This document shows, piece by piece, positions 1-8,858 of a stretch of 59,627 nt of DNA. The DNA is from Nostoc sp. CHAB 5834 (GTDB taxonomy: Bacteria; Cyanobacteriota; Cyanobacteriia; Cyanobacteriales; Nostocaceae). Each line of letters starts with the position of its first letter. The stretch's first letter is position 1. The translations under genes and the position numbers were made by a program. The notes beneath the pieces were generated by a model, which was given only the letters and a program-made list of their open reading frames with translations, ran no database searches and was not told the origin of the DNA. Where the stretch lies: the NCBI GenBank assembly GCA_020829485.1, contig JAIVFU010000042.1, forward strand, positions 1 through 59,627. The letters are read 5' to 3'.

Positions 1-134
1 GTGGCGGCTAGAAGGGTGGGGATCATTACTACGCCGAACCAACCGATGTAAATACGGTTGTTGGTGCTGGTGATCCACTCACAGAATCTATCCCATACGT
101 TGGCGCTTGAGCGCTGTTGTAAGGTTGCTGTCAT
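1..134 (-). CDS. psbA: Photosystem II D1 protein, N-terminal part (runs off left edge)
   Basis: D1 is the photosystem II reaction-centre subunit that binds P680, pheophytin and the manganese cluster in the thylakoid membrane. Only the first 44 codons are in the window. Reading leftward from the ATG at 134 gives [20 protein letters not shown], then a stretch containing [15 protein letters not shown], the unmistakable start of cyanobacterial D1 before the first transmembrane helix. The gene continues beyond base 1. Its promoter and leader must lie within about 135-240; no Shine-Dalgarno stands out. Which psbA paralogue this is cannot be told from the N-terminus. Confidence 0.97.
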   Translation of the reverse strand, partial: MTATLQQRSSANVWDRFCEWITSTNNRIYIGWFGVVMIPTLLAA

Positions 135-281
135 GGTTATTATAAGTGCGATTATTCGTGAATGAATTAGGTAACTTTGACTACCTGTTGCACATCTTAA
201 ATAATTTATTGCGTTTTGTAAAGTACTTTGAGAAAGAATTTTCTCTTGGGATTTACGCACCCAAAGTGGAAAATCCTCAAC

Positions 282-437
282 TTACTGAAGAAAGGGAGGT
301 TTTGCATAATCAACAGTAGCGATGAGAGCGATATCTACGACGGGCTACCCTACGCAGTTTTCTCATCTAAGTGCGTTGCCCCCAAAACTCTCATACTTCC
401 TCTTGGCATTGAACCTCGGTGATAAATAGAAGAAATC
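282..437 (-). pseudogene. Decayed 3' fragment of a second hrcA copy
   Basis: Bases 373-437 align without gaps to 1636-1700 inside intact hrcA, with 54 of 65 positions identical, in the same orientation. Weaker similarity to the hrcA 3' end continues leftward to about 282, broken by a short repeat insert near 320-347 of the 'ctacgacgggcta' kind. Translated on the minus strand the piece still resembles the HrcA C-terminal block [20 protein letters not shown]. The fragment stops abruptly on its 5' side at 437, where a miniature inverted-repeat element begins. It has no start codon and cannot be functional. Confidence 0.72.
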
Positions 438-560
438 TATAGGAATCGTATTTGATTTTTGAAATTATCTATGTGGGCGGGGAGTAGGGAGTAGGGAGTA
501 GGGAATTAGGCTTTTCGATCTGTACGGAGCTTTTTCAGAAATCAAATATTAGTCCTATAT
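438..560. mobile_element. Miniature inverted-repeat element, family A (copy 1)
   Basis: About 123 bp bounded by imperfect terminal inverted repeats of roughly 25 nt (tataggaatcgtatttgatt at the left; the right end reads inward as atataggactaatatttgat). The centre holds GGGAGTA heptamers. A second copy at 22656-22785 is almost identical. No coding capacity. The left end falls exactly where homology of the hrcA fragment to hrcA stops, so the element either inserted there or marks a rearrangement boundary. Confidence 0.8.
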
Positions 561-769
561 TACCGATTAGGTATCAACGATTCTTCACGAATAGTTGATG
601 GTAAGGGCGGGCGCAAGCAAAGATAAAATAGATAACGAACCGCAAAGGAAAGAATAAAGAGATATATTTTCACAAATGATTTAGGACTGCTATATACGTG
701 ATTGTTATTTCAGTTGAGGATTTAGACCCCAACTGAAACTGTCTTTGAAATTACGAATTACAAATTACT
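561..769. other. Intergenic stretch, repeat debris only
   Basis: No gene is visible. There is a partial 'cgaaccgcaaagg' repeat near 638 and a hairpin with arms tttcagttg/caactgaaa at about 708-738 just downstream of the minus-strand membrane gene. The hairpin lacks a convincing T-tract, so it is only a possible terminator. Confidence 0.4.
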
Positions 770-1447
770 TTAATTTACAGCTGGTTGCTGACTGGGTATT
801 TCCTCTACACCCACTTCTGGTAGAGGTGGACGCACACACAAATAAATCAATGGCCCGAGTAGAGGTATCAACGCTATTAACCAGAACATCTGTGGATTTT
901 TCCAACCACGTCGCGCCATATCATCCCCTAGCAAAGCTGGAAATAATAGGCAAAGTAGACAGAAATCTAAACTCATGACATTGATGAAGCGGTTAGTTTG
1001 CCACTGTTGCACAAAATTACCCCAATCTCCTCCTGTTAAACCGTATCCAATTAGAAGAACCGTGGCTACGGTTAATATAACCCCAGTCACACGAGAATCT
1101 AGCAGCTTGAGCAAGGCATCTTTTTTACCAACAAACTTATTATTTGGTTCTCTAAGGGCTAAATAGGGTAATAAGGCAAATGCCCCGACTCCGAAAGAGG
1201 CAGTAACAAATAGCCAAGCAGGTATTTTTTGTCCTCTACCATCAATAAATACTACTGCACTGTAGATGAGAGGCCAAATGCCCATGAGGTTAAATAGTGC
1301 TACGACTAATGGGTTAACGCCTTGCCATTGAGCAGTAGAAAGATTTTTAATTAACTCGAATGTACCAGGTTGCTCAGGAGGAGCGAGGAAAAAAGCATAG
1401 GTAGTGAATCCCAGCCACAGCACGCCAAAGGCAATTTTTCTAACCAT
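770..1447 (-). CDS. Conserved cyanobacterial multi-pass membrane protein, function unknown
   Basis: A 225-residue integral membrane protein. Hydrophobic stretches are visible around residues 5-22, 45-66, 78-97, 118-137, 153-172 and 186-206, suggesting about six membrane segments, with a short charged C-terminal tail rich in Pro and Glu. I do not recognise a catalytic motif; conserved-looking features are the loop with EPNNKFVGKKDALLKLLDSR and the late GWKNPQMFWLIALIPLLGP stretch. The family looks like a general cyanobacterial/plastid-type membrane protein, but that is an impression only. It lies between the hrcA fragment and intact hrcA, and so is the 'cargo' of the hrcA partial duplication. 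The start ATG at 1447 gives a signal-anchor-like N-terminus. Confidence 0.8.
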   Translation of the reverse strand: MVRKIAFGVLWLGFTTYAFFLAPPEQPGTFELIKNLSTAQWQGVNPLVVALFNLMGIWPLIYSAVVFIDGRGQKIPAWLFVTASFGVGAFALLPYLALREPNNKFVGKKDALLKLLDSRVTGVILTVATVLLIGYGLTGGDWGNFVQQWQTNRFINVMSLDFCLLCLLFPALLGDDMARRGWKNPQMFWLIALIPLLGPLIYLCVRPPLPEVGVEEIPSQQPAVN

Positions 1448-1549
1448 GAAAGAGTTAAAAGGTATTAATTATTAATTTTGCCACTATAAATTCGGCTGAT
1501 CTACCTGCTATGGTATTGTTCTTTTGTCTAAACCCGTAGCAGGTTGTCT

Positions 1550-2704
1550 CTATGAGGGATTGAAATAACTGAAAGCTTCTGAGAGGTAATCAGCAGTAGA
1601 TGCTACTACTGCGATCGCATTTTCATAATTTAGACGCGTTGGCCCCAAAACTCCCACACTTCCGACTGGTATTGAACCTCGGCGATAGGTGGAAGAAATC
1701 AAGGTGCAGGTGCGTATCGGTTCTAAAACATTTTCTGCGCCAATGCGAACCGTTACTTTTGACTTACCCACATCTTCAAGCTCTGGTTCCTCAAATATTA
1801 ATCGCCATAGTTGGTCTTGTTCTTCTTCCAGCAGATGGATAATTGTTTGTACCTGCTGTAACTGGGAAAATTCTGGCTGGCGCAAAACTTCTGACACACC
1901 CCGAACCATAATTTGGGTTGCAGTTGGCGCATGAGTGCGACGAGTCAATTCGGAAACTGAATTTTTCAAGAATTCCCCGTAGCGTTGGAATTCCTGATCT
2001 AGTTCGCTCCAGTTGAGGTTGGCTAATTCTAACAGACTTCGCCCCCGCAAGTGGGTATTCAAAAAGTTAGAAACTATTTGCAACTCGCGATCAATTACCT
2101 CTGAATCTCGTTGTGTTTCTTCTGATATTGGTGGCAAATCCATCAACTTGGAATGTGTCTCATAACTATCAGTAACAACAATTAACATGATCCGCCCCGC
2201 TTCAATTTGCACTAATTGCAGATGTCGCAATAATGCTGTGGTAGTTTGCGGCATAGTAATCAAGCTAATGCAACCACTTAAGGTTGCTAAAATTTGTGCG
2301 GCTCCTTGCAGTAGGGTTTCTAAACTCCACTCTTCCCACTGGAGGCCCTTTTGTAATGCTACCTCTACTTCTCGTCCTAAACTTTCCGTACCACTTTGTG
2401 GAAGCAAGCTACGCGCAGCGTCTGTCTGCGACACGCTGCGCGAACGCAGAGACGGTGTAATTAGCTGGTCAACATAAATGCGATATCCTGAATCTGAAGG
2501 GACACGTCCAGCAGAGGCGTGTGGTTGGTAGAGTAAGCCGGATTTTTCTAAAACGCCCATCACATTACGAATTGTGGCTGAACTTACACCCAGGTTGTAC
2601 TCATCGACCAAAGCTTTTGAACCAACAGGCTCTGCTGTAGCAATGTAGTGACGTACCGTTGCCCAAAGTATATGCTGTTGTCGATTTGTTAACTGGACTT
2701 CCAT
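1550..2704 (-). CDS. hrcA: HrcA, heat-inducible transcription repressor
   Basis: HrcA represses groESL/groEL-type chaperone operons by binding the CIRCE inverted repeat and is itself kept folded by GroEL. The protein starts [20 protein letters not shown] and has the winged-helix segment with [20 protein letters not shown] (roughly residues 30-50), then the [16 protein letters not shown] signature, and the C-terminal HrcA block with [18 protein letters not shown] chose the ATG at 2704; an in-frame TTG at 2728 adds eight residues not typical of the family. Length 384 residues is slightly above the usual 340-370, partly because of a repeat-derived insert near residue 90. No CIRCE element was seen in this window. 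Confidence 0.95.
   Translation of the reverse strand: MEVQLTNRQQHILWATVRHYIATAEPVGSKALVDEYNLGVSSATIRNVMGVLEKSGLLYQPHASAGRVPSDSGYRIYVDQLITPSLRSRSVSQTDAARSLLPQSGTESLGREVEVALQKGLQWEEWSLETLLQGAAQILATLSGCISLITMPQTTTALLRHLQLVQIEAGRIMLIVVTDSYETHSKLMDLPPISEETQRDSEVIDRELQIVSNFLNTHLRGRSLLELANLNWSELDQEFQRYGEFLKNSVSELTRRTHAPTATQIMVRGVSEVLRQPEFSQLQQVQTIIHLLEEEQDQLWRLIFEEPELEDVGKSKVTVRIGAENVLEPIRTCTLISSTYRRGSIPVGSVGVLGPTRLNYENAIAVVASTADYLSEAFSYFNPS
2399..2456. repeat. Palindromic repeat inserted in frame within hrcA
   Basis: A perfect 10-bp inverted repeat, cgcgcagcgt (2412-2421) and acgctgcgcg (2433-2442), lies in a GC-rich patch unlike the surrounding gene. It is the type of dispersed palindrome common in Nostoc intergenic DNA. 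It stays in frame and encodes the stretch around [19 protein letters not shown] in a linker after the DNA-binding domain. Confidence 0.65.
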
Positions 2705-3187
2705 AGGGCATGTAATGCTTGGCGGCAAATTTTTATCGAAAATTTCTGGATTTGATTGAAAACAAATAATATTAATAATTTATTAAGATAACAAACTATA
2801 CAATTAAATTGTGATAATTAATCTTAAGGTTGACTGACACTATTGTTTTAACTAATCTTTGCAGCAAAAGCTGAAAATTGAAATTTACAACATCCTTTTC
2901 TACCTTATTTTTGCATAATTGTACACTTATAAAAGTATTATTGTATACGTATTTTTGCGGCGATCGCAGCTAAGATTGGGGTCGAAAAGTTCCGTAAATA
3001 TGTAGCCAGTGGAGAAAGTTATAAGCTTTCCTGGCAAGACCCTAAGTTTATTTACTGCTATTTTTAGCATAGCAAAAGCTAGTGCCGCAGGGCGGAAGTC
3101 AAAAGTCACGCATTCAAAAGTCAAAAGTTTTGTATATCAAGTCTTTTGCAAGTTTTAAACTGGTAGCTTGATTTCCGCCGTGCTGTA
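2705..3187. other. Intergenic region upstream of hrcA
   Basis: AT-rich region between the hrcA start and the rhodanese stop; the hrcA promoter must be here, but I see no CIRCE-like TTAGCACTC repeat. A short open stretch on the plus strand near 2945-3066 (ending PKFIYCYF then TAG) looks vaguely coding but has no start and matches nothing I recognise. Otherwise empty. Confidence 0.45.
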
Positions 3188-3520
3188 CTAGTATTGGGGA
3201 ATTGAATGGTCTACTAAGACGGAATAAGCATCAATACCACCCGAAATATTTTGCACATTTGTAAAACCTTGAGCAATCAACCACTGGCACATCTGGGCAG
3301 AGCGGATGCCGTGGTGGCATAGTACAAGGGTTTCAGCTTGGGGATTGAAGATGGTAGGGACTTGATCTCCCCATTCGGCAAATTGACTTAAGGGTAGGTT
3401 GACAAAACCCTCAATGCTAGCAATCTCCAATTCTTGTGGTTCGCGTACATCTACTAGCTGAATACTTGCATCACCAGAAGAAAGACGTTGTGCCAGTTCT
3501 TGTACACTAATCTGGTTCAT
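3188..3520 (-). CDS. Rhodanese-like single-domain sulfurtransferase
   Basis: A 110-residue single rhodanese domain, the usual length for stand-alone members. It opens with the SVQELAQRLSSGD strand-helix and has the CH2A-type motif VDVREPQELEIASIEG. It ends with the active-site loop LCHHGIRSAQMCQWL, in which the Cys of LCHHG is the persulfide-forming nucleophile, followed by the typical GFTNVQNISGGIDAYS end. Such proteins move sulfane sulfur to acceptors such as cyanide or thiols; the physiological partner here is unknown. The ATG at 3520 gives the expected N-terminus. The gene stands alone, divergent from the DUF3352 gene. Confidence 0.93.
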   Translation of the reverse strand: MNQISVQELAQRLSSGDASIQLVDVREPQELEIASIEGFVNLPLSQFAEWGDQVPTIFNPQAETLVLCHHGIRSAQMCQWLIAQGFTNVQNISGGIDAYSVLVDHSIPQY

Positions 3521-3676
3521 GGGTTAACTAAAAGAATTCCCTATAAACAGTCCTAATCCTACTTATGGTGACAGAAAATCTCTGCCTTTGCATGAGTATC
3601 CATTCTCAAGAAGGCTGATAAATCCTGGCAGGCTTTCTGCTTAAATGGCTGTAAACCGTCTTTTTAAAGGTTTAAT

Positions 3677-5374
3677 GTGAATAGGCAACGCTCATTTATT
3701 GGTTTTATCGTAGCTGGTGCGATCGCACTGCTAGTAATTGCGATCGCTGGCTTTTACTGGTTTTCTGCCAAAAGTCCGGCTAACCTCACTGCTTCTACCT
3801 CCCAGCCTAGTGCAGCCATATTCGTATCGAAACTTTCCCCTGTAATGGTTTCATTACTGGTGAATCCTGATCGGTTGCAGGCGTTGGAGGGTGAAGGAGA
3901 ACTATCTAAACTCAAAACCAGTTTATTTGCCAAAAGTGGCATAGATTACAAAGAAGACGTTCAACCCTGGTTGGGCGATGAAATTACCTTAGCTATCACC
4001 ACTTTAGATATCGATCGCGATCGAGAAAACGGACAGCAGGCAGGGTATTTATTGGCACTAGCAACCAAGCAACCACAGAAAAGCCGTGAGTTTGTCGAGT
4101 TGTTGTTTTCCAAACGGGCGTTAGGTGGAGCAAACTTAGCTGTTGAACAATACAAAGGCGTAAAACTGATTTACGACAATCAAGAAGTAAGTACAGAAGA
4201 GAAAATCCAAAATCCAAAATCCAAAATCCAAAATTCTCTAGCTGGTGCGGTTGTCGGTGAAGGCTTTGTGTTGTTTGCCAACGATCCGAAAGTGTTGCGA
4301 GATGCCATCAATAACGTTCAAGCGCCCGATCTGAATTTGACTAGCTCCCCCGAATACCAAAAAGCAACAAAACAACTTCCCAAAGGGGGTTTAGCTGTAG
4401 CTTTCTTGAATCTTCCCATCGTGGCAAAATGGCAAGGTTTAGAATTGCCAGAACAAAGCTATTACAGCGAAGTTATTTCCCTGGCGTTGAACCCCAAAGG
4501 TTTGCTAGCCGAAACCAGCTTTTTAACTTCATCGGAAATTGTTTCTCCATCTTCACCACTATCTAAACCTGTAGGAGCATTGCAGTATGTTCCAGCATCC
4601 GCAGGTTTGGCAATTTCTGGCTCAAATTTAAGTAATTTGGGTAACAGTGATTTAGCTAAACTCTGGAGACAAGCCACAGCAACTATATATGGTTCTGAGG
4701 AAGATGTAGTTTCTCGGTTAGCAAAACCTTTGGTGGATGTTCAAAAAAGCTGGGGTATAAACTTATCAGAGGATATTTTTAGCTGGGTACAAGGAGAATA
4801 TGCCATAGCATTGTTACCTGGGAAAGAGCAAACAACCCCTCATTGGATTTTTGTAGTAGAAAAATCCGAGAGTGTGGAAAAAGGTGTTGCTCGATTAGAT
4901 GCGATCGCCTCATCAAATGGACTCAGCATTAATCCCCTAACTCTGTCTAAGCAAAAAATCTCTGCTTGGACAGAGTTAACTACGGCTACAAAAAAAAGTG
5001 ATGTTAAAGAGGGAACATCCTTCAGTATTGAAACAAAAGTACGAGGATTGCATACAACTTTAGGAAATTACGAAATTTTCACCTCTGACTTAGAAACGAT
5101 GGATGAAATTCTCACAACTAAGGATAATTCCTTAATTGACAATCCCAATTTCAAAGATAGTATTGCTGCGATTCACCAACCAAATCAAGGCTATATATAT
5201 CTTGACTGGACAAAAAGCCAGAATTTGTTAGAGCGTCAAGTACCGATTCTCAAGTTAGTGGAAGTTTTAGGGAAACCGTTTTTTGATAATCTGCGATCGC
5301 TCACAGTCAGCAGTTATGGAACTGACACAGGAGCGCTCAAAGGTGGCGTTTTCTTCCAATTCAATAACTCGTGA
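3677..5374 (+). CDS. DUF3352 domain protein, membrane-anchored
   Basis: A 565-residue protein with one N-terminal membrane segment (about residues 8-28, FIVAGAIALLVIAIAGFYWF) and the rest predicted outside the cytoplasm. The body fits DUF3352, a cyanobacterial family of unknown function: conserved points include the early VSLLVNPDRLQALEGEGELS, the DVQPWLGDEITLAIT block and the late PNQGYIYLDWTKS segment. The start is GTG at 3677; a nearby ATG at 3675 is followed at once by TGA. Residues near 175-190 (EEKIQNPKSKIQNS) are encoded by CCAAAAT-type heptamer repeats inserted in frame. A strong terminator-like hairpin follows the stop. Confidence 0.88.
   Translation: MNRQRSFIGFIVAGAIALLVIAIAGFYWFSAKSPANLTASTSQPSAAIFVSKLSPVMVSLLVNPDRLQALEGEGELSKLKTSLFAKSGIDYKEDVQPWLGDEITLAITTLDIDRDRENGQQAGYLLALATKQPQKSREFVELLFSKRALGGANLAVEQYKGVKLIYDNQEVSTEEKIQNPKSKIQNSLAGAVVGEGFVLFANDPKVLRDAINNVQAPDLNLTSSPEYQKATKQLPKGGLAVAFLNLPIVAKWQGLELPEQSYYSEVISLALNPKGLLAETSFLTSSEIVSPSSPLSKPVGALQYVPASAGLAISGSNLSNLGNSDLAKLWRQATATIYGSEEDVVSRLAKPLVDVQKSWGINLSEDIFSWVQGEYAIALLPGKEQTTPHWIFVVEKSESVEKGVARLDAIASSNGLSINPLTLSKQKISAWTELTTATKKSDVKEGTSFSIETKVRGLHTTLGNYEIFTSDLETMDEILTTKDNSLIDNPNFKDSIAAIHQPNQGYIYLDWTKSQNLLERQVPILKLVEVLGKPFFDNLRSLTVSSYGTDTGALKGGVFFQFNNS
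4199..4235. repeat. In-frame CCAAAAT heptamer repeat inside the DUF3352 gene
   Basis: The unit aaatcca is repeated about four times in tandem, coding for the NPKSKIQN stretch. The same heptamer occurs between genes at 19492-19520. It belongs to the short tandemly repeated heptamers (STRR type) known from filamentous cyanobacteria; within a gene it lengthens a surface loop. Confidence 0.8.
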
Positions 5375-5393
5375 GATTTTCATAAAAGCTCAA

Positions 5394-5428
5394 GTGCAGA
5401 AGGTAACAAATTCTTTTACCTTCTGCAC
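5394..5428 (+). terminator. Hairpin terminator after the DUF3352 gene
   Basis: Perfect 13-bp stem gtgcagaaggtaa (5394-5406) and ttaccttctgcac (5416-5428), 9-nt loop, then a moderately T-rich run ttcttgttc. Its position 20 bp after the stop codon fits a rho-independent terminator. Confidence 0.75.
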
Positions 5429-5477
5429 TTCTTGTTCGACGAGCCTTTTAGAGCCTCTGTGTGTGATAGCAAAGCAC

Positions 5478-5569
5478 TTTTACAGCGTTTCTCAGTTGAG
5501 TGGGGTAAATTTTGATGTGGGAGAGAGGCTAGAAGCTAGAGACTTTATTTGAATGAAAAACGCTGTAAA
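5478..5569. mobile_element. Miniature inverted-repeat element, family B
   Basis: 92 bp bounded by exact 12-bp inverted repeats tttacagcgttt and aaacgctgtaaa. It has no coding potential. It abuts the stop of the dioxygenase-like gene on the minus strand. Confidence 0.6.
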
Positions 5570-5570
5570 T

Positions 5571-7001
5571 TTACTTGATAAATCTAGAAATATTTAATAA
5601 CTCAGTATGTTGAAGTTGTTTATAGCCAAATTGATTTAATAAAATATTGCTTTGTTGCTTTAGTTTTACCCCTGAATTCATTCTTGCAAGTGGATGATTA
5701 GCCCTTGCTTTATCTAGCATCCATAATATACCTTTGGGACTCATACCAGTAGTTCCATATGAATTAGAAACAACGGTAACTGCTTCTCTGCGATCGCTAT
5801 TAGCATCTCTAAAAGTTTTAGGTTTAGCTAGATATTTTTGAATTGAGCTATAGTGAACATGAGATAATGTTTTTTGAGCATTATAAATTTCTAAATATGC
5901 TACTAACCACTGATAATGTTTTAATAAACTTAATAACGCTGCCTCATCTAACTGCTCAAACTCTGGTTTAGTTAACTCCAAAATCTGAAATATCTTCTTT
6001 TCAATGCTATCTATTTGCATTGATTGCTCTAACTTTTTGATAGCATCAGGCATTAATACAGAAAAAACTTCCTGTATATGTTTTTTGTAACCAGGGAATT
6101 TACCATCAGGAGGCATCAAATTATCAAATAGCATCACATCTCGATGCAATACGGCATAATCGTTTGCTCCGCTAGGAGGTTTAAGATATTGAGCAACAGG
6201 ATACCAAGAGCAGGCATATTGCCTTAAAATATCAAGGAAAAAATCCTTACTGAATTCGGATTTTCTCATAAACTCTACTAGATTTAATTTAATACTATGA
6301 ATAAGTAGGCTCGCATTCAAACTTGCTTCGATTGCTTTAAAAGTATCAAGTCTTATCTCTGGTTTTTGAATATATTCAATATATTTATTTGCTGCCTCTT
6401 GAATGGCGAAGGATTTTTTTAACAAGCTGATAAACTCAATTTCCGCTTTCTGATCAGAAAAAGTTATAAAACAAGCATCAGAAAATAATGCTGGTACGGT
6501 ATGTATAGTTTTCCTACTTTTTGGATGCATTACTTCCACCGTTGGCCCATTACATTCTATAAAAGTGTAAAAAGAATCTCTATAAGGATGTCCTATGATA
6601 TCTGCAATTTCCTGAAAGTAATTAAGAAATCTCTGGCAACTACGAATTAATAATAAATCTAAACCTTTTCCTGGCTGTAGTACATCTGCTTGAGCTTTTT
6701 CACCGCGCTCAATAGCTATTAATTCATTCTTGACAAAATATTGTTGTGTGTGCCTTTCTATTGAACTGCCAAACATACCTAGAATGACCAACAATTTTTT
6801 AGCATCATCTGAATTAACATTTTCTGCCAAAGGAGCAATAGTCAATACATTTTTATTTAAAACCATTGCTAGTTCTTCGGGTGATTTTCTGTTTGTATAA
6901 ACTTCTTCATTTAATAAAGGGAGATTGTTGAATGACCACAAAACCATAGTATCTATGGCTGAAGCAGAATCGACTATTTGTTGATTAATTTTAAGCTGCA
7001 T
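5571..7001 (-). CDS. Divergent indoleamine 2,3-dioxygenase-superfamily heme protein (IDO/PrnB-like)
   Basis: A 476-residue protein with the order of motifs seen in the IDO/TDO superfamily. Residues about 376-392 (LSHVHYSSIQKYLAKP) align position by position with the segment of human IDO1 carrying the proximal heme ligand His346 (RSYHLQIVTKYI), making His383 the candidate heme ligand. This is followed, as in IDO1, by a Gly-Thr loop (GTTGMSP) and a terminal helix (GILWMLDKAR). Upstream, EFISLLKKSFAIQEAANKYI and the FFLDILRQY segment match the IDO helices in order, and LFDNL aligns with the FDVLLG region. Family members oxidatively open the indole ring of tryptophan; PrnB instead rearranges it for pyrrolnitrin. 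The overall similarity is low, so substrate and activity are open. No biosynthetic partners are adjacent. Confidence 0.7.
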   Translation of the reverse strand: MQLKINQQIVDSASAIDTMVLWSFNNLPLLNEEVYTNRKSPEELAMVLNKNVLTIAPLAENVNSDDAKKLLVILGMFGSSIERHTQQYFVKNELIAIERGEKAQADVLQPGKGLDLLLIRSCQRFLNYFQEIADIIGHPYRDSFYTFIECNGPTVEVMHPKSRKTIHTVPALFSDACFITFSDQKAEIEFISLLKKSFAIQEAANKYIEYIQKPEIRLDTFKAIEASLNASLLIHSIKLNLVEFMRKSEFSKDFFLDILRQYACSWYPVAQYLKPPSGANDYAVLHRDVMLFDNLMPPDGKFPGYKKHIQEVFSVLMPDAIKKLEQSMQIDSIEKKIFQILELTKPEFEQLDEAALLSLLKHYQWLVAYLEIYNAQKTLSHVHYSSIQKYLAKPKTFRDANSDRREAVTVVSNSYGTTGMSPKGILWMLDKARANHPLARMNSGVKLKQQSNILLNQFGYKQLQHTELLNISRFIK

Positions 7002-7338
7002 AATAATTAAATTATTGTTCAGGAAATTTACATATTAAGCTTATAAATTATGTCCACATGAATCAACTTTGTAAGAAATTTATAAGTTGATCTAAGAACT
7101 TTCTTTAGAAGAAAATATCCTGCATCCAACAGAGGTAATCACATCTATATCATAACTTTAGAAAGTGTAGTTGCTGTATAGATCAACAAACAGCCTAGCA
7201 ATTAGCTCCCTGGTTTCAAAGGTATTACTTGTGTGTGGCACATTTGAATGTGGCACAACCAACTGAAATTTCACTGGAATTTTTTCATTAGAATATGTAT
7301 ATATCATTACTAATTTAACAGCCTGTTGGAGGGCTACT
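7002..7338. other. Divergent intergenic region
   Basis: Promoter region shared by the IDO-like gene (leftward) and the secreted-protein gene (rightward). A short direct repeat 'tgtggcacatttgaatgtggcacaa' type doublet (tgtggcaca twice, about 7232-7257) could be an operator, but there is nothing to identify the factor. No gene is seen. Confidence 0.4.
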
Positions 7339-7830
7339 ATGAAATACTGTCGCCCCCGACTTAACTTTAGCGGCAGCTGGTTGCTGGCTATACTTGCCAC
7401 TATCACAGCTACGCCTGCAATAGCAGAGACAGCGAATTTTGGTACTTTCACCCTGTCAACAAACTCTAATTCAGCACCAGAAACAGTGCAGGGGTTTACA
7501 GGTGGTTCTTACTCATTGTCTGCCATAAGTAACCGCGATCGCGATCAAAAAGCCTGTATTGGTTTTGCCGATCCTAATCCAGATCATATTATGGTTTTGG
7601 AAAAGGACTTTCCCCAAATGACAATACAAGTCGATAGTAACGGCAACGATACCACTTTACTGATCCAAGGCCCAGATAAAACTACGATTCTTTGCGGCGA
7701 TGACACTGGTAAAAGTAAAGATGCTAGCGTTAGCGATCGCAAATGGAAAAGTGGCACGTATCGGATTTGGGTAGGTACATTTAATCCTGGGGCCAAGCGC
7801 GATTATACTCTGAAAGTGGAGCAGCAGTGA
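7339..7830 (+). CDS. Secreted PPC-like beta-sandwich protein, function unknown
   Basis: A 163-residue protein with a clear Sec signal peptide (positively charged MKYCRPR, hydrophobic WLLAILATITATPAIA, likely cleavage after AIA near residue 30). The mature part has QGFTGGSYSLSAISNRD, a Cys-containing IGFADPNPDH segment, a DGND-like loop with DTTLLIQGP, and ends GTYRIWVGTFNPGAKRDYTL. This 'fluid-phase' arrangement resembles bacterial pre-peptidase C-terminal (PPC) domains found in exported cyanobacterial proteins. Two cysteines could form a disulfide. The role is unknown; probably periplasmic or extracellular. Several short non-coding repeats follow. Confidence 0.82.
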   Translation: MKYCRPRLNFSGSWLLAILATITATPAIAETANFGTFTLSTNSNSAPETVQGFTGGSYSLSAISNRDRDQKACIGFADPNPDHIMVLEKDFPQMTIQVDSNGNDTTLLIQGPDKTTILCGDDTGKSKDASVSDRKWKSGTYRIWVGTFNPGAKRDYTLKVEQQ

Positions 7831-7950
7831 AGTGGGGAGTGGGGAGTGGGGAGTAGGGGAAGAAGGGGGAGAAAGGGAGGCAGGGGAGGCAGGGGGAGAA
7901 ATAAGATGCCCCATTTCCTATTCCCCATTCCCCACTCCCCATTCCCAATT
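7831..7950. repeat. GGGGAGT heptamer repeats and their reverse complement
   Basis: A run of ggggagt/gggagtg units (7832-7860) is followed about 60 bp later by the complementary ttccccattccccactcccc block, giving a potential long hairpin between the secreted-protein gene and cysE. Similar blocks recur at 480-505, 8785-8850, 22695-22730, 27972-28005 and 51600-51660. Confidence 0.8.
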
Positions 7951-8018
7951 TTGAGGTATAACGTCTAAGAGGATAATATGGGAGAGTAGCTTGTTGTGCT
8001 TTCCGAGGGTGCTATCTC

Positions 8019-8783
8019 GTGCTATCTATACTGCGTGCTGACTTTCGTATCATATTTGAACGTGACCCAGCTGCTCGTAACTGGTTGGAAGTTTTATTTT
8101 GTTACCCTGGTTTGCAAGCCCTGCTATTCCATAGGCTGGCTCACTGGTTGTACACTGTTGGTCTTCCCTTTTTTCCCCGCCTGATTTCTCACTTGGCTCG
8201 GTTTTTGACTGGAATTGAAATTCACCCCGGTGCAGTAATTGGAAAAAGTGTGTTTATTGACCACGGGATGGGTGTAGTAATTGGTGAAACTGCGATCATA
8301 GGAGACTATGCCCTGATTTATCAAGGTGTCACCCTTGGAGGTACTGGTAAAGAATGTGGTAAGCGCCATCCTACTGTGGGTGAAAATGTCGTAGTTGGGG
8401 CTGGAGCTAAGGTACTGGGCAATATCCAAATTGGTAATAATGTTCGTATTGGTGCTGGGTCTGTTGTTTTAAGGGATGTCCCTTCAGACTGTACTGTAGT
8501 AGGCGTGCCTGGGCGCATTATGTATCGTTCTGGAGTTCGAGTTGCACCTCTTGAACACAATAACTTACCAGATTCAGAAGCCCAAGTAATTCGTGCTTTA
8601 GTTGATAGGATTGAGGCGCTGGAAGAACAAATACAAACTCTTGGGCGCACCAATTCTTCAGAAAAAACTCCTGTTTTAGTGGGTTGTTTAGCCACCAAAG
8701 AGGATGAGCTAACCCACGATACTCGCTGGTGCAACCTCAAAGATAAGACTATCCAGCAATTTCTAGATGGTGCGGGTATTTAG
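8019..8783 (+). CDS. cysE: Serine O-acetyltransferase
   Basis: CysE acetylates L-serine with acetyl-CoA to give O-acetylserine, the carbon skeleton for cysteine synthesis. The 254-residue protein has the N-terminal helical domain ([20 protein letters not shown]), then the left-handed beta-helix of hexapeptide repeats from about residue 65 ([19 protein letters not shown]) with the catalytic-site signature [20 protein letters not shown], and the acetyl-CoA loop [19 protein letters not shown]. The helix ends at [10 protein letters not shown]; beyond it is a variable 75-residue tail typical of cyanobacterial CysE. The start is GTG at 8019; no in-frame ATG fits better. Feedback inhibition by cysteine is the usual control for the family. 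Confidence 0.95.
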   Translation: MLSILRADFRIIFERDPAARNWLEVLFCYPGLQALLFHRLAHWLYTVGLPFFPRLISHLARFLTGIEIHPGAVIGKSVFIDHGMGVVIGETAIIGDYALIYQGVTLGGTGKECGKRHPTVGENVVVGAGAKVLGNIQIGNNVRIGAGSVVLRDVPSDCTVVGVPGRIMYRSGVRVAPLEHNNLPDSEAQVIRALVDRIEALEEQIQTLGRTNSSEKTPVLVGCLATKEDELTHDTRWCNLKDKTIQQFLDGAGI

Positions 8784-8858
8784 GGAATGGGGAATGGGCT
8801 ATTTTATTCTCCTTATCCCCCTCATTCCCCTACTACTCCCCACTCCCCTTTCAAAAAA

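Noticed and set aside
228..422. 64-codon plus-strand open frame near the left end
   Set aside because: It lies antisense to the decayed hrcA tail and contains dispersed repeat DNA; its translation only mirrors that fragment.
2945..3066. Coding-like plus-strand stretch ending PKFIYCYF upstream of hrcA
   Set aside because: Short, no start codon, no recognised family; not enough to call a pseudogene.
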